Position numbers and translations under genes: made by a program. This document shows positions 11,438 through 24,123 of a stretch of DNA of 64,000 bases, one piece after another. Within the stretch, counting starts at the first letter, position 1; the number at the start of each line of letters is the position of its first letter. The notes below the pieces were generated by a model, which saw nothing but the letters and a program-made list of their open reading frames with translations, searched no databases and was not told the DNA's origin. Source of the stretch: Gammaproteobacteria bacterium (GTDB lineage: Bacteria; Pseudomonadota; Gammaproteobacteria; Pseudomonadales; Halieaceae); contig JAUHYL010000004.1 in assembly GCA_030426545.1 (NCBI GenBank), forward strand, positions 1-64,000, given 5' to 3'.

Positions 11438-12148
11438 TTACAACAGCGTAGTCCAGCGGCTGTTAATGTAGACCTCCAGCGGCCGGTAGTCCGACTTGTA
11501 TGACATCTTCTGGCAGTCCCTGATCCAGTACCCAAGGTAGACGTAATCGAGTCCCAGCTCGCGCGCCTTTTCGACCTGCCAGAGAATCGCGTAGGCACCC
11601 AGGCTACGCCGGTCTTCTCCCGGCTCAAAGAAGGTATAGATCGCCGACAGGCCGTCCTCCAGCTCATCGATCACCGCCAGCGCGACCAGTCTGCCCCCGT
11701 CGTAGAAGCGGTAGTACTGCGTGCAGTCCCACACGCGATTCAGAAATGCTTCGTACTGTTCCCGGTCGGGGGGGTACATGTCGCCATCCGCATGTCGCAG
11801 GCAGATGTAGCGGTGATAGAGGTCGAACGCTTCGTCGTCGCGAATGTCGGCGCTGCAGGTCACGACCAGATCGCGGTTGCGCTGCTGCACCCGCCGCTGG
11901 CCGCGGCGCGGCTCGAAGTCAGCTACCGGTATACGCGCCGGGATACAGGCATTGCAGGATGCACAGTGAGGGCGATAGATATGGTTACCACTGCGGCGAA
12001 ACCCCAGCTCGGATAATTTGCTGTACAGGCGTTGATCCACAGGCTGGCGCGGATCGACGAACAGGGTGGTCGCCTCCTGATCCTCCAGGTAACTGCAGCT
12101 GTGAGGATAGGTCGTATAGACCTTTAGGTCTCGCATGGATGAGGTCAC
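11438..12148 (-). CDS. bpt: Aspartate/glutamate leucyltransferase
   Basis: Bpt, 236 residues, transfers Leu from Leu-tRNA to proteins starting with Asp or Glu and so creates degrons for ClpS/ClpAP. It is an Ate1 homologue: the N-terminal Cys cluster (Cys18 in TYPHSCSYLEDQEATTLFVDP and Cys62/Cys65 in RPHCASCNACIPARIPV) and the C-terminal GNAT-like part with YLGYWIRDCQKMSYK are intact. Its start overlaps the aat stop by 4 bases (ATGA), so the two transferases are co-translated. Confidence 0.95.
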   Translation of the reverse strand: MTSSMRDLKVYTTYPHSCSYLEDQEATTLFVDPRQPVDQRLYSKLSELGFRRSGNHIYRPHCASCNACIPARIPVADFEPRRGQRRVQQRNRDLVVTCSADIRDDEAFDLYHRYICLRHADGDMYPPDREQYEAFLNRVWDCTQYYRFYDGGRLVALAVIDELEDGLSAIYTFFEPGEDRRSLGAYAILWQVEKARELGLDYVYLGYWIRDCQKMSYKSDYRPLEVYINSRWTTLL

Positions 12149-12864
12149 AACAGCTCTCCACAGCTCTCTGGCAAGCGCCAGATGCCGCTGTCAGTCTCAA
12201 TGTCCACAGTTTGGGCAAGTCGCGCCTCGAAGTCCAGCCTGCTGATGCAGCGCGCACCCAGCGAGTTCAGGTGATCGCTTTCCACCTGACAGTCAATCAT
12301 GTGAAAGTTAGCGCGCCGCAAAATGTGCACCAGCGCGACCAGCGCGACCTTGGAGGCATCCGTTTCGCGACTGAACATGGATTCTCCGAAAAACACGCGA
12401 CCCAGCGCGACCCCGTAAAGTCCGCCCACAAGCTGCTGCCTTGCGGCGTCGAGATATACCTCAATGCTGTGGCCATAGCCCATCTGGTGCAATTCGCAGT
12501 AAGCGGCTTTCATATCCTCGTCGATCCAGGTGCCGAGGCCATCACCACGCAGCTCGGCGCAGGCGTCAATAACGTCGGCAAAGGCGCGGTCAACGCCAAG
12601 CCAGAAGCCGTTGCCGCGCAAGGTTTTACGCAGAGAGCGCGACTGATGCAGTTCATGGGGAAACAATACCGAGCGTGGATCCGGTGTCCACCACAGCACC
12701 GGTTGCGGGGCGTCGTACCACGGGAAAATGCCGAGCCTGTAGGCCGTGAGCAATCTCTGGGGATCGAGATTCCCACCTACCGCCAGCAAACCATTGGGTT
12801 CCTCCATTGCCTCATAGGTCGGAGGGAAATCGCTGTACTGATCGAGGCGCGGAATGGTCTGCAT
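12145..12864 (-). CDS. aat: Leucyl/phenylalanyl-tRNA-protein transferase
   Basis: Aat, 239 residues, adds Leu or Phe to N-terminal Arg or Lys, making primary N-degrons. Family motifs are visible: FPPTYEAMEEPNGLLAVGGNL near the N terminus, YRLGIFPWYD, WWTPDPRSVLFP and GGLYGVALGRVFFGESMFS. The ATG at 12864 is preferred; an in-frame GTG 21 bases upstream has no better ribosome site. It lies first in the aat-bpt pair, upstream of infA. Confidence 0.94.
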   Translation of the reverse strand: MQTIPRLDQYSDFPPTYEAMEEPNGLLAVGGNLDPQRLLTAYRLGIFPWYDAPQPVLWWTPDPRSVLFPHELHQSRSLRKTLRGNGFWLGVDRAFADVIDACAELRGDGLGTWIDEDMKAAYCELHQMGYGHSIEVYLDAARQQLVGGLYGVALGRVFFGESMFSRETDASKVALVALVHILRRANFHMIDCQVESDHLNSLGARCISRLDFEARLAQTVDIETDSGIWRLPESCGELL

Positions 12865-12959
12865 ACACCCTGTTCTGCATGCCACATCGACAAACTGGCG
12901 ACGTGGCAGCCGTATTTGGCCGGACGGCCGACCGTTGGGAAGGTCGCCCGGCAGGCCTG

Positions 12960-14232
<1,273 letters not shown>

Positions 14233-16572
14233 ATGTTAGGGACCGTGGTCGAATCTAGCACTAAATCCAGCTCGACAGAGAGCTTTCTTGGCCCCCGCCT
14301 GCGGGAAGGGGCGTTTATTGGCGTGTCCGCCGTTTGCGTTTACCTGCTCATGGCGCTGGTCACCTACAGTCCGACAGACCCGGGCTGGTCTGCCACGGGT
14401 ACCGGTGCGGGCATCGAGAATCTGGGCGGCCCCACCGGCGCGTGGCTCGCGGATGTGTTCTTCTCGCTGGTTGGTTACGCCGCGTACCTGTTCCCCGTCA
14501 TGCTGGCCTATCGCGCCGTGATCATTTTACTGGAGCGTCATCAGGAGAAGGGTTTCGACTGGCTGACCTTCGGTATTCGCTTCCTCGGGCTGGTGCTGGT
14601 GATGATCGCCGGCACCGCGCTGGCGGCCATGAACGATACCGGCACAACCGCGTTGCCGCAGGGCGCGGGCGGCATACTGGGTCAGGCCATAGGGGGCGCA
14701 TTCAACAGCGCCTTCTCTGCCGTGGGCGCGCGGCTGATGCTCCTCGCCGTTTTTCTGTTCGGTATTACGATTTTTACTGACCTGAGTTGGCTCAGGTTGA
14801 TGGAAACCCTGGGTGCCTGGGGCATGAAGGCCTTTACGGTGACACGCAGTCGAGTGGTCGGAATGATTGACGACATGCGCGAGCGGCGCCAGCGTGAAAA
14901 AGCGGTGGAAGAGCGTCAGTTGGTCATCACCGAGCACGTGGAGAAAACCAAAAAACGCAAGCCGCCAAAAATCAAGCCGCTGAAGGCACCGGCGGAAAAA
15001 AGCGATCGTATAGAGCGCGAAAAGCAACAGCCGTTGTTTGATGCACCGGCGACGGGAGACCTGCCGCACCTGGAGCTGCTCGACGAGCAGTACAAGGATC
15101 CCGAGAAGGGCTTTTCCAAGGATGCGCTGGAGGGGCTGTCCAAGGTGCTGGAACTGAAGCTGGCGGACTTCGGCGTGGAGGCAGAGGTCACCGCCGTTTA
15201 CCCGGGCCCGGTTATCACGCGCTTTGAATTGCAGCCGGCCGCCGGCGTCAAGGTTTCACGTATCTCCAACCTCGCCAAGGATCTGGCGCGCTCGCTGGCG
15301 GTCATCAGTGTTCGCGTGGTGGAAGTCATTCCGGGCAAGTCAGTGGTGGGCATCGAAATACCCAATGAAGACCGGGAGATCGTGAATTTCCGCGAAGTGC
15401 TGGCCTCGCAGGCGTTCGAACAATCCAAGTCGGCGCTGACGTTGGCACTTGGCCACGATATATCAGGCCAGCCGGTGGTCGCTGATCTGGCGAAAATGCC
15501 GCACCTGCTGGTGGCCGGCACCACCGGTTCGGGCAAGTCCGTGGGCGTCAACTCGATGTTGCTCAGCCTCCTGTACAAATCCGGTCCCGCCGACGTGCGG
15601 CTGATTCTTGTCGATCCGAAAATGCTCGAGTTGTCGGTCTATGACGGTATTCCGCATTTGTTGACCCCGGTCATCACCGACATGAAAGACGCCGCCAACG
15701 GTCTGCGCTGGTGTGTGGCTGAAATGGAACGGCGCTACAAGCTGATGGCGGCCCTCGGTGTACGGAACCTTGCGGGCTACAACCGCAAGGTAGACGAAGC
15801 AGAACGCGGCGGCTCGCCTATACAGGATCCCCTGTGGACGCCCGATCCCATCTTCGCAGAGACGGACGAAGAGCAGACCGCACCGAACCTCGAGCGCCTG
15901 CCCAGTATCGTGGTGGTGATCGACGAATTCGCCGACATGATGATGATCGTCGGCAAGAAAGTTGAGCAGCTTATTGCGCGTATTGCCCAGAAGGCGAGGG
16001 CGGCGGGGATTCACCTGATACTGGCTACACAGCGGCCCTCGGTCGATGTCATTACCGGCCTGATCAAAGCCAATGTGCCGACCCGTATTGCCTTCCAGGT
16101 GTCGTCCAAGGTGGATTCGCGAACCATCATTGACCAGGGTGGAGCAGAGCAGCTTTTGGGCCATGGCGACATGCTCTACCTGCCTCCTGGCAGCGGCATG
16201 CCGACCCGTGTGCATGGCGCGTTCTGTAGCGATGAAGAAGTACACCGCGTCGTCGCGGACTGGAAGAAACGCGGAAAGCCGCTATATATCGATGGTCTGC
16301 TGGACGAAGGTAGCAGTACGGCAGTCACGCCCGGGGAACTCCAGGCCGAAAATTCTGACGAAGACAATGAGAGTGATGCCCTCTACGACGAGGCGGTGCA
16401 TTATGTCACCCAGAGCCGTCGCGCCTCTATCTCTTCCGTGCAGCGCAAATTGCGCATTGGCTACAACCGTGCCGCGCGGCTTATCGAGGCCATGGAAAGC
16501 GCCGGGGTTGTGACGGAGATGGGCAGCAATGGCCAGCGCGAGGTGATTGCGCCACCCCCGCCCGAGGCCTGA
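14233..16572 (+). CDS. ftsK: DNA translocase FtsK
   Basis: FtsK, 779 residues, pumps the chromosome terminus through the septum and activates XerCD at dif. The N terminus holds four predicted membrane segments (about 20-190) including the [10 protein letters not shown] periplasmic loop. The linker is short (about 200-270). The motor has Walker A GTTGSGKS at 429-436 and [12 protein letters not shown] as Walker B. The last ~65 residues are the winged-helix gamma domain that reads KOPS ([33 protein letters not shown]). The ATG at 14233 has no good ribosome site; a GTG at 14245 is an alternative. Confidence 0.96.
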   Translation: MLGTVVESSTKSSSTESFLGPRLREGAFIGVSAVCVYLLMALVTYSPTDPGWSATGTGAGIENLGGPTGAWLADVFFSLVGYAAYLFPVMLAYRAVIILLERHQEKGFDWLTFGIRFLGLVLVMIAGTALAAMNDTGTTALPQGAGGILGQAIGGAFNSAFSAVGARLMLLAVFLFGITIFTDLSWLRLMETLGAWGMKAFTVTRSRVVGMIDDMRERRQREKAVEERQLVITEHVEKTKKRKPPKIKPLKAPAEKSDRIEREKQQPLFDAPATGDLPHLELLDEQYKDPEKGFSKDALEGLSKVLELKLADFGVEAEVTAVYPGPVITRFELQPAAGVKVSRISNLAKDLARSLAVISVRVVEVIPGKSVVGIEIPNEDREIVNFREVLASQAFEQSKSALTLALGHDISGQPVVADLAKMPHLLVAGTTGSGKSVGVNSMLLSLLYKSGPADVRLILVDPKMLELSVYDGIPHLLTPVITDMKDAANGLRWCVAEMERRYKLMAALGVRNLAGYNRKVDEAERGGSPIQDPLWTPDPIFAETDEEQTAPNLERLPSIVVVIDEFADMMMIVGKKVEQLIARIAQKARAAGIHLILATQRPSVDVITGLIKANVPTRIAFQVSSKVDSRTIIDQGGAEQLLGHGDMLYLPPGSGMPTRVHGAFCSDEEVHRVVADWKKRGKPLYIDGLLDEGSSTAVTPGELQAENSDEDNESDALYDEAVHYVTQSRRASISSVQRKLRIGYNRAARLIEAMESAGVVTEMGSNGQREVIAPPPPEA

Positions 16573-16589
16573 TGACAGCCGGGAGTTCC

Positions 16590-17207
16590 ATGCGAATATT
16601 CTTGTTCATACTGTGCCTGGTATTTGCCAGTGCAACCCCTGCGCGGACTGAAGAGGAGGCAGTGGCCGCTTTCCTGGACGCCGTCAGCACGATTAAGGCG
16701 CTGCAAGGGCGCTTTGTGCAGCAACAGTTCGACCAGGCGGACGTGTCCATGGGCGAGTCCCGCGGCGCCTTCAAGCTGTTGCGGCCATCCTATTTTCTGT
16801 GGGACATAGAATCACCGGATCGACAGCAGGTCATTGCCGGCCCGGAGTACGTCTGGCACTACGATCGCGATCTCCAGACCGCCACACGCCGGCCCGTTAA
16901 CGACAGCAGCGACATGGCGCCACTGCAAATTCTCGGTGGCGACGAAGCGCTGCTGCGAGAGCGCTTTTTAATAGAGCAGGCTGGCGATGATCGCTTCTTA
17001 CTGCGGCCGCAGCAGCCCGGCAGCGGGTTTGAGCAGGTGGTGGTTTCGCTGGTGGATGGCAAACTGGCTTCAATGGAAATTCTTGATCAATTGCAGCAGC
17101 GATTACTGGTGACGTTTTCAGACGTCAACGCTGATGTAGAACTCGCCCCGGTAGACTTCAGCTTCTCGCCGCCCGGGGGAGCAGACACCTTTTACTATGA
17201 CGAGTGA
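16590..17207 (+). CDS. lolA: Outer-membrane lipoprotein carrier protein LolA
   Basis: LolA, 205 residues, takes lipoproteins released by LolCDE across the periplasm to LolB. A signal peptide (MRIFLFILCLVFASATPAR) precedes the mature chain. The family text LQGRFVQQQFDQADVSMGESRGAFKLLRPSYFLWDIESPDRQ is diagnostic. The ATG at 16590 is chosen for GGGAG 5 bases upstream; an ATG at 16572 overlapping the ftsK stop lacks one. Its 3' end overlaps rarA by 11 bp. Confidence 0.93.
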   Translation: MRIFLFILCLVFASATPARTEEEAVAAFLDAVSTIKALQGRFVQQQFDQADVSMGESRGAFKLLRPSYFLWDIESPDRQQVIAGPEYVWHYDRDLQTATRRPVNDSSDMAPLQILGGDEALLRERFLIEQAGDDRFLLRPQQPGSGFEQVVVSLVDGKLASMEILDQLQQRLLVTFSDVNADVELAPVDFSFSPPGGADTFYYDE

Positions 17208-18522
17208 CCTGTTCGAGCAGGCAGACACGTCATTGGAACAGGGTTACCAGCCGCTCGCCGCAAAGCAGCGCCCGCGCTCATTGCAGCACTACGTCGGACA
17301 AGCGCATTTACTGGCGCCGGGTAAGCCGCTACGCGCCGCAATAGACGGTGGGCAATTGCACTCCATGATTTTCTGGGGCCCACCCGGTACCGGCAAGACC
17401 ACCCTGGCAAGAATCGCAGCCGAGGGTGCCAACGCGGTTTTCCTGCAACTGTCCGCGGTGCTCAGCGGCGTGAAAGAAATCCGCGCCGCGGTGGAGCAGG
17501 CGCGGGAATATCGACGCCAGAACCGGGCGACCGTGCTGTTTGTGGACGAGGTGCACCGATTCAACAAGTCCCAGCAGGACGCCTTTCTCCCATACGTGGA
17601 AGATGGCACCGTCATCTTAATCGGGGCTACCACCGAAAATCCCTCGTTTGAGCTGAATAACGCGCTGTTATCCCGCGCGCGGGTCTACAAGTTGCGTCCA
17701 CTCGACGAGGCCGCGCTGCTGTCGATGCTGCAACGGGCGCTGCCGGATGTCGATGACGGGCTGGAGGCGCCCCATGACAGCCTGCTGCGGATCGCTGCCG
17801 CGTCCGACGGAGACGGCCGCCGGGCGCTCAACTTGTTGGAAATCGCCGCCGACCTCGCGCCTGACAAGCATCTCGACAGCACAGTCCTCGACGAAGTGCT
17901 GCAGGGTTCCCTGCGCCGTTTCGACAAGGGCGGCGATGATTTTTACGACCAGATCAGCGCACTGCACAAAGCCGTGCGAGGCAGCGCGCCGGATGCTGCC
18001 CTGTACTGGTTCTGCCGCATGCTGGACGGTGGCTGCGATGCCCTGTATATCGCCAGACGTGTCGTGCGTATGGCGAGCGAGGATATCGGCAATGCGGATC
18101 CGCGGGCATTGACTCTTTCCCTGGAAGCCTGGCAGGTACAGGAGCGGCTGGGCAGTCCCGAGGGCGAATTGGCGATTGCCCAGGCCATCGTCTACCTGGC
18201 CTGTGCCGCCAAGAGTAACGCGGTATACAACGCCTACAATGCCGCACGCGAGGCCGTCGCTGGCGGGGCGAGCGAAGAAGTACCGCTACATCTGCGCAAT
18301 GCACCCACTACGCTGATGAAAGAAATGGATCACGGCGCGGACTATCGCTACGCGCACGACGAGGAGGAGGCCTACGCCGCGGGGGAGAGCTATTTCCCGG
18401 AACGGCTGCGTGATCAACGCTTTTACTTCCCGGTTGAGCGCGGTCTGGAAGCCAGAATCAGGGAAAAGCTGGACTACCTGCGCCAGCGCGACAAACAAAG
18501 TACAATACGCCGCTACGATTGA
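17197..18522 (+). CDS. rarA: Replication-associated recombination protein RarA (MgsA)
   Basis: RarA, 441 residues, an AAA+ clamp-loader-like ATPase acting at stalled replication forks with SSB. Walker A GPPGTGKTT is at 61-69 and the Walker B region reads VLFVDEVHRFNKSQQDAFLPYVEDG. The sensor segment GATTENPSFELNNALLSRARVY and the C-terminal tetramerisation part (HALLYWFCRML-like ALYWFCRMLDGGCDALYIARR) are present. It overlaps lolA and is followed by crcB 18 bp later, so ftsK-lolA-rarA-crcB may be one transcript. Confidence 0.95.
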   Translation: MTSDLFEQADTSLEQGYQPLAAKQRPRSLQHYVGQAHLLAPGKPLRAAIDGGQLHSMIFWGPPGTGKTTLARIAAEGANAVFLQLSAVLSGVKEIRAAVEQAREYRRQNRATVLFVDEVHRFNKSQQDAFLPYVEDGTVILIGATTENPSFELNNALLSRARVYKLRPLDEAALLSMLQRALPDVDDGLEAPHDSLLRIAAASDGDGRRALNLLEIAADLAPDKHLDSTVLDEVLQGSLRRFDKGGDDFYDQISALHKAVRGSAPDAALYWFCRMLDGGCDALYIARRVVRMASEDIGNADPRALTLSLEAWQVQERLGSPEGELAIAQAIVYLACAAKSNAVYNAYNAAREAVAGGASEEVPLHLRNAPTTLMKEMDHGADYRYAHDEEEAYAAGESYFPERLRDQRFYFPVERGLEARIREKLDYLRQRDKQSTIRRYD

Positions 18523-18540
18523 GCCGCCGCGCCAACCAGT

Positions 18541-20281
<1,741 letters not shown>

Positions 20282-20312
20282 CTGTCCGTGATGAGCAACG
20301 GCGAGAATGCCC

Positions 20313-21704
20313 ATGGATTACCTGCCCCTTAACCTCAAGCTGATCGACGAGCCGGTTACCCTGATCGGTGGTGGCAAAATCGCGGCACGCAAAGCTCGAC
20401 TGCTGCTTCGTGCGGGTGCGAAGCTCACGGTTGTAGCGCCTGACATCTGCATGGAGCTAAGGCAGGCCAGCGACGCGAACAGCATCACCTGGATAAACGG
20501 CACTTACGCCGCTGCGCAACTGGACGACTGTCTCCTGGTTGTTGCCGCGACATCCGATCGAGAGCTCAACGAATGCATTCACCGTGATGCCAGAGCGCGA
20601 TCACTACCCGTCAACGTGGTTGACGCCCCCGATCTGTGCACCGTTATCTTCCCGTCGATTATCGACCGCAACCCGCTGTTGATTGCGGTCAGCAGCAGCG
20701 GTACAAGCCCTGTGCTGGCGCGTATTTTAAGGCGCAGGATCGAGTCCATGGTGCCAGCCGCCTACGGCCGCCTGGCTGAGTTTGCCGGCCGGCTGCGGCA
20801 GCGCGTGAAGACGGCGATACCGGAAGAGACACCGCGACGGCTGTTCTGGGAGCAGGTACTGGAGGGCGCGGTTGCGGAAAAAGTCATGGCCGGACGGGAG
20901 GCGGAAGCACAGAGCCTGCTGGAGAAGCGCCTGGCGTCTACGGGGGATCTTTACACCGGCGAGGTTTATCTCGTTGGCGCGGGCCCGGGAGACCCTGATC
21001 TGCTGACGTTTAAAGCCGCCAGATTACTGCAAAGCGCGGACGTCGTTCTCTACGACCGCCTCGTTGCACCTGCCATCGTCGATATGGCGCGGCGGGATGC
21101 GGAGTGCATTTACGTAGGCAAGCGCCGCGCCGATCACGCCGTGCCACAGGAGGACATTAACCAACTGCTGCTGAAATTTGCCCAGCAAGGGAAGCGCGTT
21201 ATCCGCCTTAAGGGCGGCGATCCATTTATCTTCGGCCGCGGCGGCGAGGAAATCGACTTACTGGCACAGCATGGCGTGCCTTTCCAGATTGTCCCCGGTA
21301 TTACTGCGGCCAGCGGCGTTGCCTGCTATGCGGGCATACCGCTGACACATCGTGATCACGCCCACTCCGTGCGCTTTGTCACTGGCCACCTCAAGGACGG
21401 CAGTCTTGCTCACGACTGGAGCCAGTTTTTGTCGCCCACCGAAACACTGGTGTTTTACATGGGTCTTGTTGGTTTGCCGGAGATATGTCGGCAACTGTTG
21501 GCGGTGGGGCGGGCGGCCGACACCCCGGCGGCATTGGTAGAACGCGGTACAACGCTGCAGCAGCGCGTGCTGACGGGAACGCTGAGCAACCTGCCCGAGC
21601 TTGTGGCGCGCGAGAAGCCGGCTGCGCCGACCCTGTTAATTATTGGCGATGTTGTGCGCCTGCATGCAGACCTGGCCTGGTACGGCACCGAAGACGCGCA
21701 GTAA
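20313..21704 (+). CDS. cysG: Siroheme synthase CysG
   Basis: CysG, 463 residues, makes siroheme for sulfite and nitrite reductases. The N-terminal half (1-~205) is the precorrin-2 dehydrogenase/ferrochelatase with NAD motif [10 protein letters not shown]; the C-terminal half (from about 218, [22 protein letters not shown]) is the uroporphyrinogen-III methyltransferase with [13 protein letters not shown]. The ATG at 20313 (MDYLPL) is preferred over 20307 because GAG sits 7 bases before it and CysG proteins begin MDYLP/MDHLP. It follows serS by 31 bp. Confidence 0.95.
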   Translation: MDYLPLNLKLIDEPVTLIGGGKIAARKARLLLRAGAKLTVVAPDICMELRQASDANSITWINGTYAAAQLDDCLLVVAATSDRELNECIHRDARARSLPVNVVDAPDLCTVIFPSIIDRNPLLIAVSSSGTSPVLARILRRRIESMVPAAYGRLAEFAGRLRQRVKTAIPEETPRRLFWEQVLEGAVAEKVMAGREAEAQSLLEKRLASTGDLYTGEVYLVGAGPGDPDLLTFKAARLLQSADVVLYDRLVAPAIVDMARRDAECIYVGKRRADHAVPQEDINQLLLKFAQQGKRVIRLKGGDPFIFGRGGEEIDLLAQHGVPFQIVPGITAASGVACYAGIPLTHRDHAHSVRFVTGHLKDGSLAHDWSQFLSPTETLVFYMGLVGLPEICRQLLAVGRAADTPAALVERGTTLQQRVLTGTLSNLPELVAREKPAAPTLLIIGDVVRLHADLAWYGTEDAQ

Positions 21705-21735
21705 CGCAGGCAGGGTTTTGACACTCATGCCCGGG

Positions 21736-23931
21736 CTATTCCACGGCCTCTTCGGAATGCTCCGCCAGTCCGGCGTCACGATTGTGGATAGCGTACCGCT
21801 GGCGCTTCAGCAGTATCGTGTCGACCAGCACGTGGCCGGCTTCCATCAACAGGACATCGTCTTCAACCGGCTCGTCTTCATCGGATTCCAGGTGAGCATC
21901 GTCGAGTGAAGTCTCTTCCTCCTCCTCGTCTTCGAGGACGCTGAGCAGGGTTTCACCCTTTGCCTTGCGGCGTTTGTTCTCAATTTGCAGCGCTTTCTCT
22001 TCACGGCCATCGCGGAACGCCTTGCGTGCCGTTTCATTCAGGGGCAGCTCTTTCAACTCGCGGGTTTCCCTGGCCAGGGCAACCTGGTCCTCGAGGTAAA
22101 CGAAATCGGGATTGAGCCCGCTACGCTGCTCGAACTGTTCGCGAATCACCGGCAGTACAGTCGTCAGGTCGTTGTAGTTGCGGTGGCGTACCGGTGTGAT
22201 TTTGTCCCAGTTCAACGCGCGGTCCAGGGCGCTCTCGCCCACTTCTTCAGTATTAAACAGCGACGGGAATTCAATATCCGGCACCACACCGCGGTGCTGT
22301 GTGCTGTCTCCGGAGATTCGGTAGAACTTACTCTCGGTGACTTTGAGTTGCCCTTCGGTCAGGGGAATCAGTGTTTGCACTGTGCCCTTGCCGAAGGACC
22401 GGTCGCCGACGATGATGCCGCGCTGGTAATCCTGAATCGCACCGGCAAAAATTTCTGAGGCGGACGCACTGAGGCGGTTCAACAATACGACAAGTGGCCC
22501 GTCGTAATAATCACCCTTGAGGCGTTTGCCGTCCCGCCACACGTTTTTACCGTCCCGCCAGATTTTCCGGGAAGCATGGCGTATCTGTACCGTGGGGCCG
22601 TATTCAATAAACAGCCCCGTGAGCTCGTTCGCCTCCTGCAGGGAGCCACCGCCATTGTTGCGTAGATCGATCACAATCCCGGCTACGCCCTCGTCCTGCA
22701 GCTCCTCCAGGAGCTTTTTCACATCGCGCGTGGTGCTCTTGTAGCTTTCATCGCCGCGCCGCATGGCCTCGAAATCAATGTAAAAGGCAGGGATGTCGAT
22801 TACGCCGACGCGGATGGTGTCTTCGCCCGCCGGTATCTCGAGGATTTTCTTCTGGGCGGACTGCTCTTCCAGTTTGACCTTGTTGCGCACGATACGAACG
22901 ACTTTGCGCTCATCGGGAAACTTTGCCTTGGCGGGTATGACTTTCAGGCGAACGATGGAGTCTTTGGGGCCGCGGATCAGTTCCACCACTTCGTCGAGGC
23001 GCCATCCGATCACGTCTTCCAGTTCACCTTCCTCGCCCTGGCCCACGGCGATAATACGGTCAGATGGGCGCAACTCGCCCTGTTTGTCCGCCGGGCCGGC
23101 GGGCACCAGGCGGGCGACCTTGGTGTACTCGTCTTCAGTCTGTAACACCGCCCCAATACCTTCCAGGGACAGGCGCATATTGATGTTGAAGTTCTCGGAA
23201 CGGCGCGGGGAAAGATAGTTGCTGTGCGGATCGTACAACTCCGCAAGGCTGTTGGCATAGGTCTGGAAGACATCCTGGCTGTTGTACTGCTTCACCCGGT
23301 TCAATTGATTGGTGTAGCGCTTTTCCAGCGTCGGCGCGATTTCTTCAGCCGCTTTGTCCGTTAACTTGAGGCTGAGCACCTGATTCTTGATTTGCTTGCG
23401 CCAGCGCTCGTCCAGTTCTTTCTGGCTTTGCGCCCACTCGCGTGTCGCCACATCAAGCAGGATGACTTCCTCGCGGTTGAAATCCAGCGACTCTACAGTG
23501 GCGGGCAGGGTGGCAAGCACTTTGTCCAGCCGGGCCTCAAGACGCGCCTGGAAGCGGTTGAAGATGTTAAAGCCCGCATCCAGCCGGCCCTTGGCCAGGT
23601 CGTCATCCATTACACGGCGATACTTTTCGAAGTCCTCGATATCCGCCGCGGTAAAGAACATTTTGCCGGGATCCAGCCTGTCGATGTACACATCCAGGTG
23701 CTGGGATGACATGGCATCGTTATACGGCTTGCCGGAGTAGTGGCGCTTTTCCAGGTGTTCGATCAGTTCGATGATGGTTTCGCGCTGTTCCTGGGTGTAT
23801 TGGATCGCCGCCTGAGCCGGTAGCGTGACTGCGGCTGTGAAATACAGCGCCAGCAGGCACGCCACAAAGCGCCCCTTGATCGTTGAAAGTGTCAAAAAAT
23901 GTCGCCCCGCCAGTGATAAAAACTGTTTCAA
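21736..23931 (-). CDS. prc: Carboxy-terminal processing protease Prc (Tsp)
   Basis: Tail-specific protease, 731 residues, a periplasmic enzyme that trims or degrades proteins with apolar C termini. A TTG at 23931 is chosen as start because GGGAG lies 7 bases before it and it begins a signal peptide (LKQFLSLAG... to PAQA). A PDZ domain lies around GIGAVLQTEDEYTKVARLVPAGPADKQGELRPSDRI. The Ser/Lys dyad is visible as SASASEIFAG (Ser490) and FGKGTVQT (Lys515), 25 apart as in E. coli. The C-terminal part carries an acidic run (DEEEEET). It is convergent with cysG. Confidence 0.93.
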   Translation of the reverse strand: MKQFLSLAGRHFLTLSTIKGRFVACLLALYFTAAVTLPAQAAIQYTQEQRETIIELIEHLEKRHYSGKPYNDAMSSQHLDVYIDRLDPGKMFFTAADIEDFEKYRRVMDDDLAKGRLDAGFNIFNRFQARLEARLDKVLATLPATVESLDFNREEVILLDVATREWAQSQKELDERWRKQIKNQVLSLKLTDKAAEEIAPTLEKRYTNQLNRVKQYNSQDVFQTYANSLAELYDPHSNYLSPRRSENFNINMRLSLEGIGAVLQTEDEYTKVARLVPAGPADKQGELRPSDRIIAVGQGEEGELEDVIGWRLDEVVELIRGPKDSIVRLKVIPAKAKFPDERKVVRIVRNKVKLEEQSAQKKILEIPAGEDTIRVGVIDIPAFYIDFEAMRRGDESYKSTTRDVKKLLEELQDEGVAGIVIDLRNNGGGSLQEANELTGLFIEYGPTVQIRHASRKIWRDGKNVWRDGKRLKGDYYDGPLVVLLNRLSASASEIFAGAIQDYQRGIIVGDRSFGKGTVQTLIPLTEGQLKVTESKFYRISGDSTQHRGVVPDIEFPSLFNTEEVGESALDRALNWDKITPVRHRNYNDLTTVLPVIREQFEQRSGLNPDFVYLEDQVALARETRELKELPLNETARKAFRDGREEKALQIENKRRKAKGETLLSVLEDEEEEETSLDDAHLESDEDEPVEDDVLLMEAGHVLVDTILLKRQRYAIHNRDAGLAEHSEEAVE

Positions 23932-24123
23932 GTGTAACTCCCGCCCGTTCCCGGTTAAACAGGGGTATAGAGCACATTCCCGTGACGAAGTTCTCAAGAC
24001 AAGCCAGTGTCGAACCGTCTTCGTGCGAGCTCTTCAAGCACGGGAACCCGTTAATCCTTAATATTCATATAGATAGAGAGTATACATAAGAGTGATTCTC
24101 AAGAATAGGGCGGGTCGGCATGC

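Noticed and set aside
18523-18540. Fluoride riboswitch in front of crcB
   Set aside because: Only 18 bp separate rarA and crcB, too short for the riboswitch, and no crcB-motif fold is visible.
24095-24106. Fur box upstream of prc
   Set aside because: ATTCT-CA-AGAAT is a 12-bp palindrome, but the flanks do not continue the 19-bp Fur pattern and prc is not an iron gene.
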